A stretch of DNA of 64,000 bases. It comes from Fratercula arctica. Its lineage: Eukaryota; Chordata; Aves; Charadriiformes; Alcidae. Below are positions 62,001 to 64,000 of the stretch, in pieces; position 1 is the first letter of the stretch, and the number at the start of each line of letters is the position of its first letter. The notes beneath the pieces are model-generated. The model did no database searches. It had not been told where the DNA came from and worked only from the letters and a program-made list of their open reading frames with translations. A program made the translations under genes and the position numbers. The stretch lies in NCBI GenBank assembly GCA_947846985.1, contig CANTUZ010000011.1, positions 29,941,589 through 30,005,588 on the forward strand, in the 5' to 3' direction.

Positions 62001-64000
62001 GAAAGATAAATGGGGAATATGTAGGAAGGATCACTTGTTTTCCCAGATAATAAACATAAGCTGCCCCCCAAAAAATATCAGTCATTGGTGTAAGAAGTCA
62101 CTGAGCCAGCTACATCCATTTAAAAGGGTGAATGTAAAAGTTTAGGATTTGTAGTGCCTACTCCTCAGTCACTTTTGCTGGGGGTGCTGGTAGAAACAAG
62201 GACTCACTGAGGAGAGGTTGAATGCTTGGCTTTTAATAGCTGCCAGCCGTGAGCCTGAAACACAGCAGTGCACCTTCCCTTCCTCCTGCCTTCCCTGAGG
62301 GTTTCACATCTGGCCCCAAGGAGAGACACGATACTGGACTGGGCAGAACATGGGTCTGATCCCATCAGGCAAAATCTAACTTGTCTACTCAGGTTTTCTC
62401 ATCTGCCACCCACAGAAATAAATGCTCCAAGAGTGAAGTATCTGGCATCTTATCAAGGGCCTATAGACAGAAAAGGGACAGGGTTGCTCTAGAGAAGTTG
62501 TTTGTCTTTCAGCCAAGTTTCAAGCTTATGGGTTTTTGGGAGGGGATGGAAGGTTGCAGTGAACTTTCACTGAGTACAAAGTTGTATATAAGGGGTTGTA
62601 TACAACAAGAACTTTATCTCTGTAGACCCCAAAGCACTATGAAAACAACTCTTAAGCATTTGTGTAGAGCTCAGGTAACTACTCTAACCGTGCAGCAGAA
62701 AAAAAAAAACCATAGCACTACTGCTGAATGCTGAACTTTCCTAGGCAAAGCACTGGGAGTTAAATTAGAAGCAATGGAGTTATCTAGCTGGAAAGCTGAT
62801 GGTAAAACACTGAGAAGCCATAATTCCCCACATTCCTTTGCTACCAAGAAATCATATAGCCCTTTCATAAGGAACTGATAAGCTCAGAGGTAGTGCATTT
62901 AACAAACTATTGAAAGGCCATTTTGCTTGTTGAACTAGGTGAGCATCTGTGTATATCTTTAAGGAGTAAGAAATAGACCTGATCTGGTTATCTCCAGCTA
63001 CTGTCTGCTAGATGGCATATCACTGTTCAAACCACTGCAAAGTTCAGAACTAGGAAAAAGGCTGCTGTGTGCAAGCTACAGCAGGGACAGGAGTTCCTGA
63101 AGTGAGTTACTGCATGGTGCAGTGAAAATAAACGTTTGGTTCACTTGTTTTATACTGCTGGAAGTGTAAAGGTAGACACTCATTGCCGTCAGGTTGCAGA
63201 AGATCTGTAATACAGGAGATGGTTGCTTTTGATGTCATAAAGCATCTGCTGATGTAGTCTGGGGTGCACATTAAGACAGAGAAACGTTTGCTGCTTCTCT
63301 TAAAATATGAAGTATGAAGAGAGCTATCTTTGGTAGCTTTCTCTATGAAATCTCTAAACATGAATAGCTTTATTAATCCAATTCAAAACTGTAACTAGAA
63401 GTGAGGTCTATATGTAAAAGCAGAAGTCATGAATGCGTTTGATGTATTTTAAGTAAGGCACTGAACTGCAGTTGTTATTTACAGATCAAAGAAGCTCCAG
63501 CAGTGTCCTGAAACAATCTAAGTGAGAAATGCCAAAATCTGATTTCATCCATGTCCATATGTTGCTTTGAACTCGTAATTCATGGAATTGGTCACTATAT
63601 TGAACTAATTACCAAGCTTAACGCTTGCCAATTTTGATGGCTGTGCTCCCTTATAAAAAAGTCAGGTTGGAAGGGAAGCAGTATGATATATTGGAAGACG
63701 TGCAGCCTTTATTGAAATCTCGTGAGGAAAAGCAATGAATACATAAAAAATACCCCCTCCCTCCAAAAACCAAACATCATTTAGTTTTACAAATGATTGC
63801 TGTGACACAGATTAGCAAAATAAATAGTTTGCATTAACCAACACGTATAAAGTGGCTAATTCCTCTTTCCCTAAAGGAAAAGTTTCTTTTAACAGTTAAG
63901 TGGAAAAATATCTATCCTATCTAAAAATATAATAAGGACATATATTGCACATGGAAGTAAAACTAAAACAACAATTCCACAGCACAGCCTAACCCATTTA

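Larger units (their letters stand above)
8236..64000 (-). other. SLC25A26: SLC25A26 gene, 3' part (five exons, introns, 3' UTR)
   Basis: This is the gene-level span on the - strand, continuing beyond 64,000. Five exons with good splice sites join in frame (45+70+65+74+97 bases = 116 codons plus stop). They closely follow the C-terminal part of the human S-adenosylmethionine carrier (274 residues, recalled). The protein sits in the inner mitochondrial membrane and imports SAM in exchange for S-adenosylhomocysteine, supplying methyl groups for mitochondrial RNA, DNA and protein methylation and for lipoate and ubiquinone synthesis. The first roughly 150 residues (repeats 1 and most of 2) are not in the window or were not found. 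The adjacent convergent LRIG1 is the expected neighbour. Confidence 0.93.
34874..64000 (-). other. SLC25A26: SLC25A26 intron (continues past window end)
   Basis: Reading for exons that would encode the upstream carrier segments (RGYKSTVLRE, VVKQRAQ, GEVVACLIRVPSE, GIYAGVPSAAIG) gave no match with splice sites, so this is treated as one intron of more than 29 kb. It contains four CR1 copies, several poly-T/A runs, a CT repeat, candidate regulatory blocks and an unexplained exon-like ORF near 45.7 kb. A diverged or very short exon could have been missed by eye. Confidence 0.65.

Noticed and set aside
1..64000. CRISPR arrays, operons, phage or endogenous retrovirus
   Set aside because: No regularly spaced direct repeats, no LTR pairs and no gag/pol/env-like frames were seen. 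The sequence is ordinary vertebrate intron and gene-end DNA.

Overview
The window is vertebrate nuclear DNA, almost certainly from a bird. It has large introns with GT...AG boundaries and no bacterial-style gene packing. Its interspersed repeats are CR1 LINEs, with the usual avian 3' end around 'GGTTGGAAGGGACC' and terminal 'ATTCTATGA' motifs. No species can be assigned from sequence alone. Only a small part of the 64 kb is protein coding, and nearly all open reading frames of 60-240 codons here are chance frames.

Left end (1 to about 4.5 kb, + strand): the last three coding exons and the 3' UTR of LRIG1, the leucine-rich-repeat and immunoglobulin-domain transmembrane protein that restrains ErbB and other receptor tyrosine kinases. 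The exons (52-198, 1343-1651, 1825-2057) encode the cytoplasmic tail. They were identified from tail signatures recalled from the mammalian protein (CRQPKLC, VCTDC, LYPSNHDR, LLSNGY) and from compatible splice phases. The UTR holds two Pumilio-type sites, an AU-rich element and a polyadenylation signal at 4475-4480.

Middle-left (about 4.5 to 8.2 kb): intergenic space between two convergent genes, with two CR1 fragments and a GC-rich patch.

The rest (about 8.2 to 64 kb, - strand): the 3' portion of SLC25A26, the mitochondrial S-adenosylmethionine carrier. Five consecutive exons were recovered by splice-site reading: 34829-34873, 23192-23261, 15028-15092, 13526-13599 and 8617-8713. They join in frame to give the last 116 residues, including the third carrier repeat with its PLDVAKTR signature. 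The next exon upstream was not found in 34.9-64 kb, so that stretch is read as one intron longer than 29 kb and the gene start lies beyond the window. The tail-to-tail LRIG1/SLC25A26 order matches the arrangement known in mammals, which supports both calls.

The introns contain scattered CR1 copies, simple repeats, a 22-bp tandem repeat and a few blocks that look like candidate conserved regulatory elements. I saw no undescribed system. The most useful leads are lineage-specific C-termini in both proteins, an exon-like ORF near 45.7 kb, a cryptic-exon-like segment near 18.7 kb and the possible regulatory blocks.
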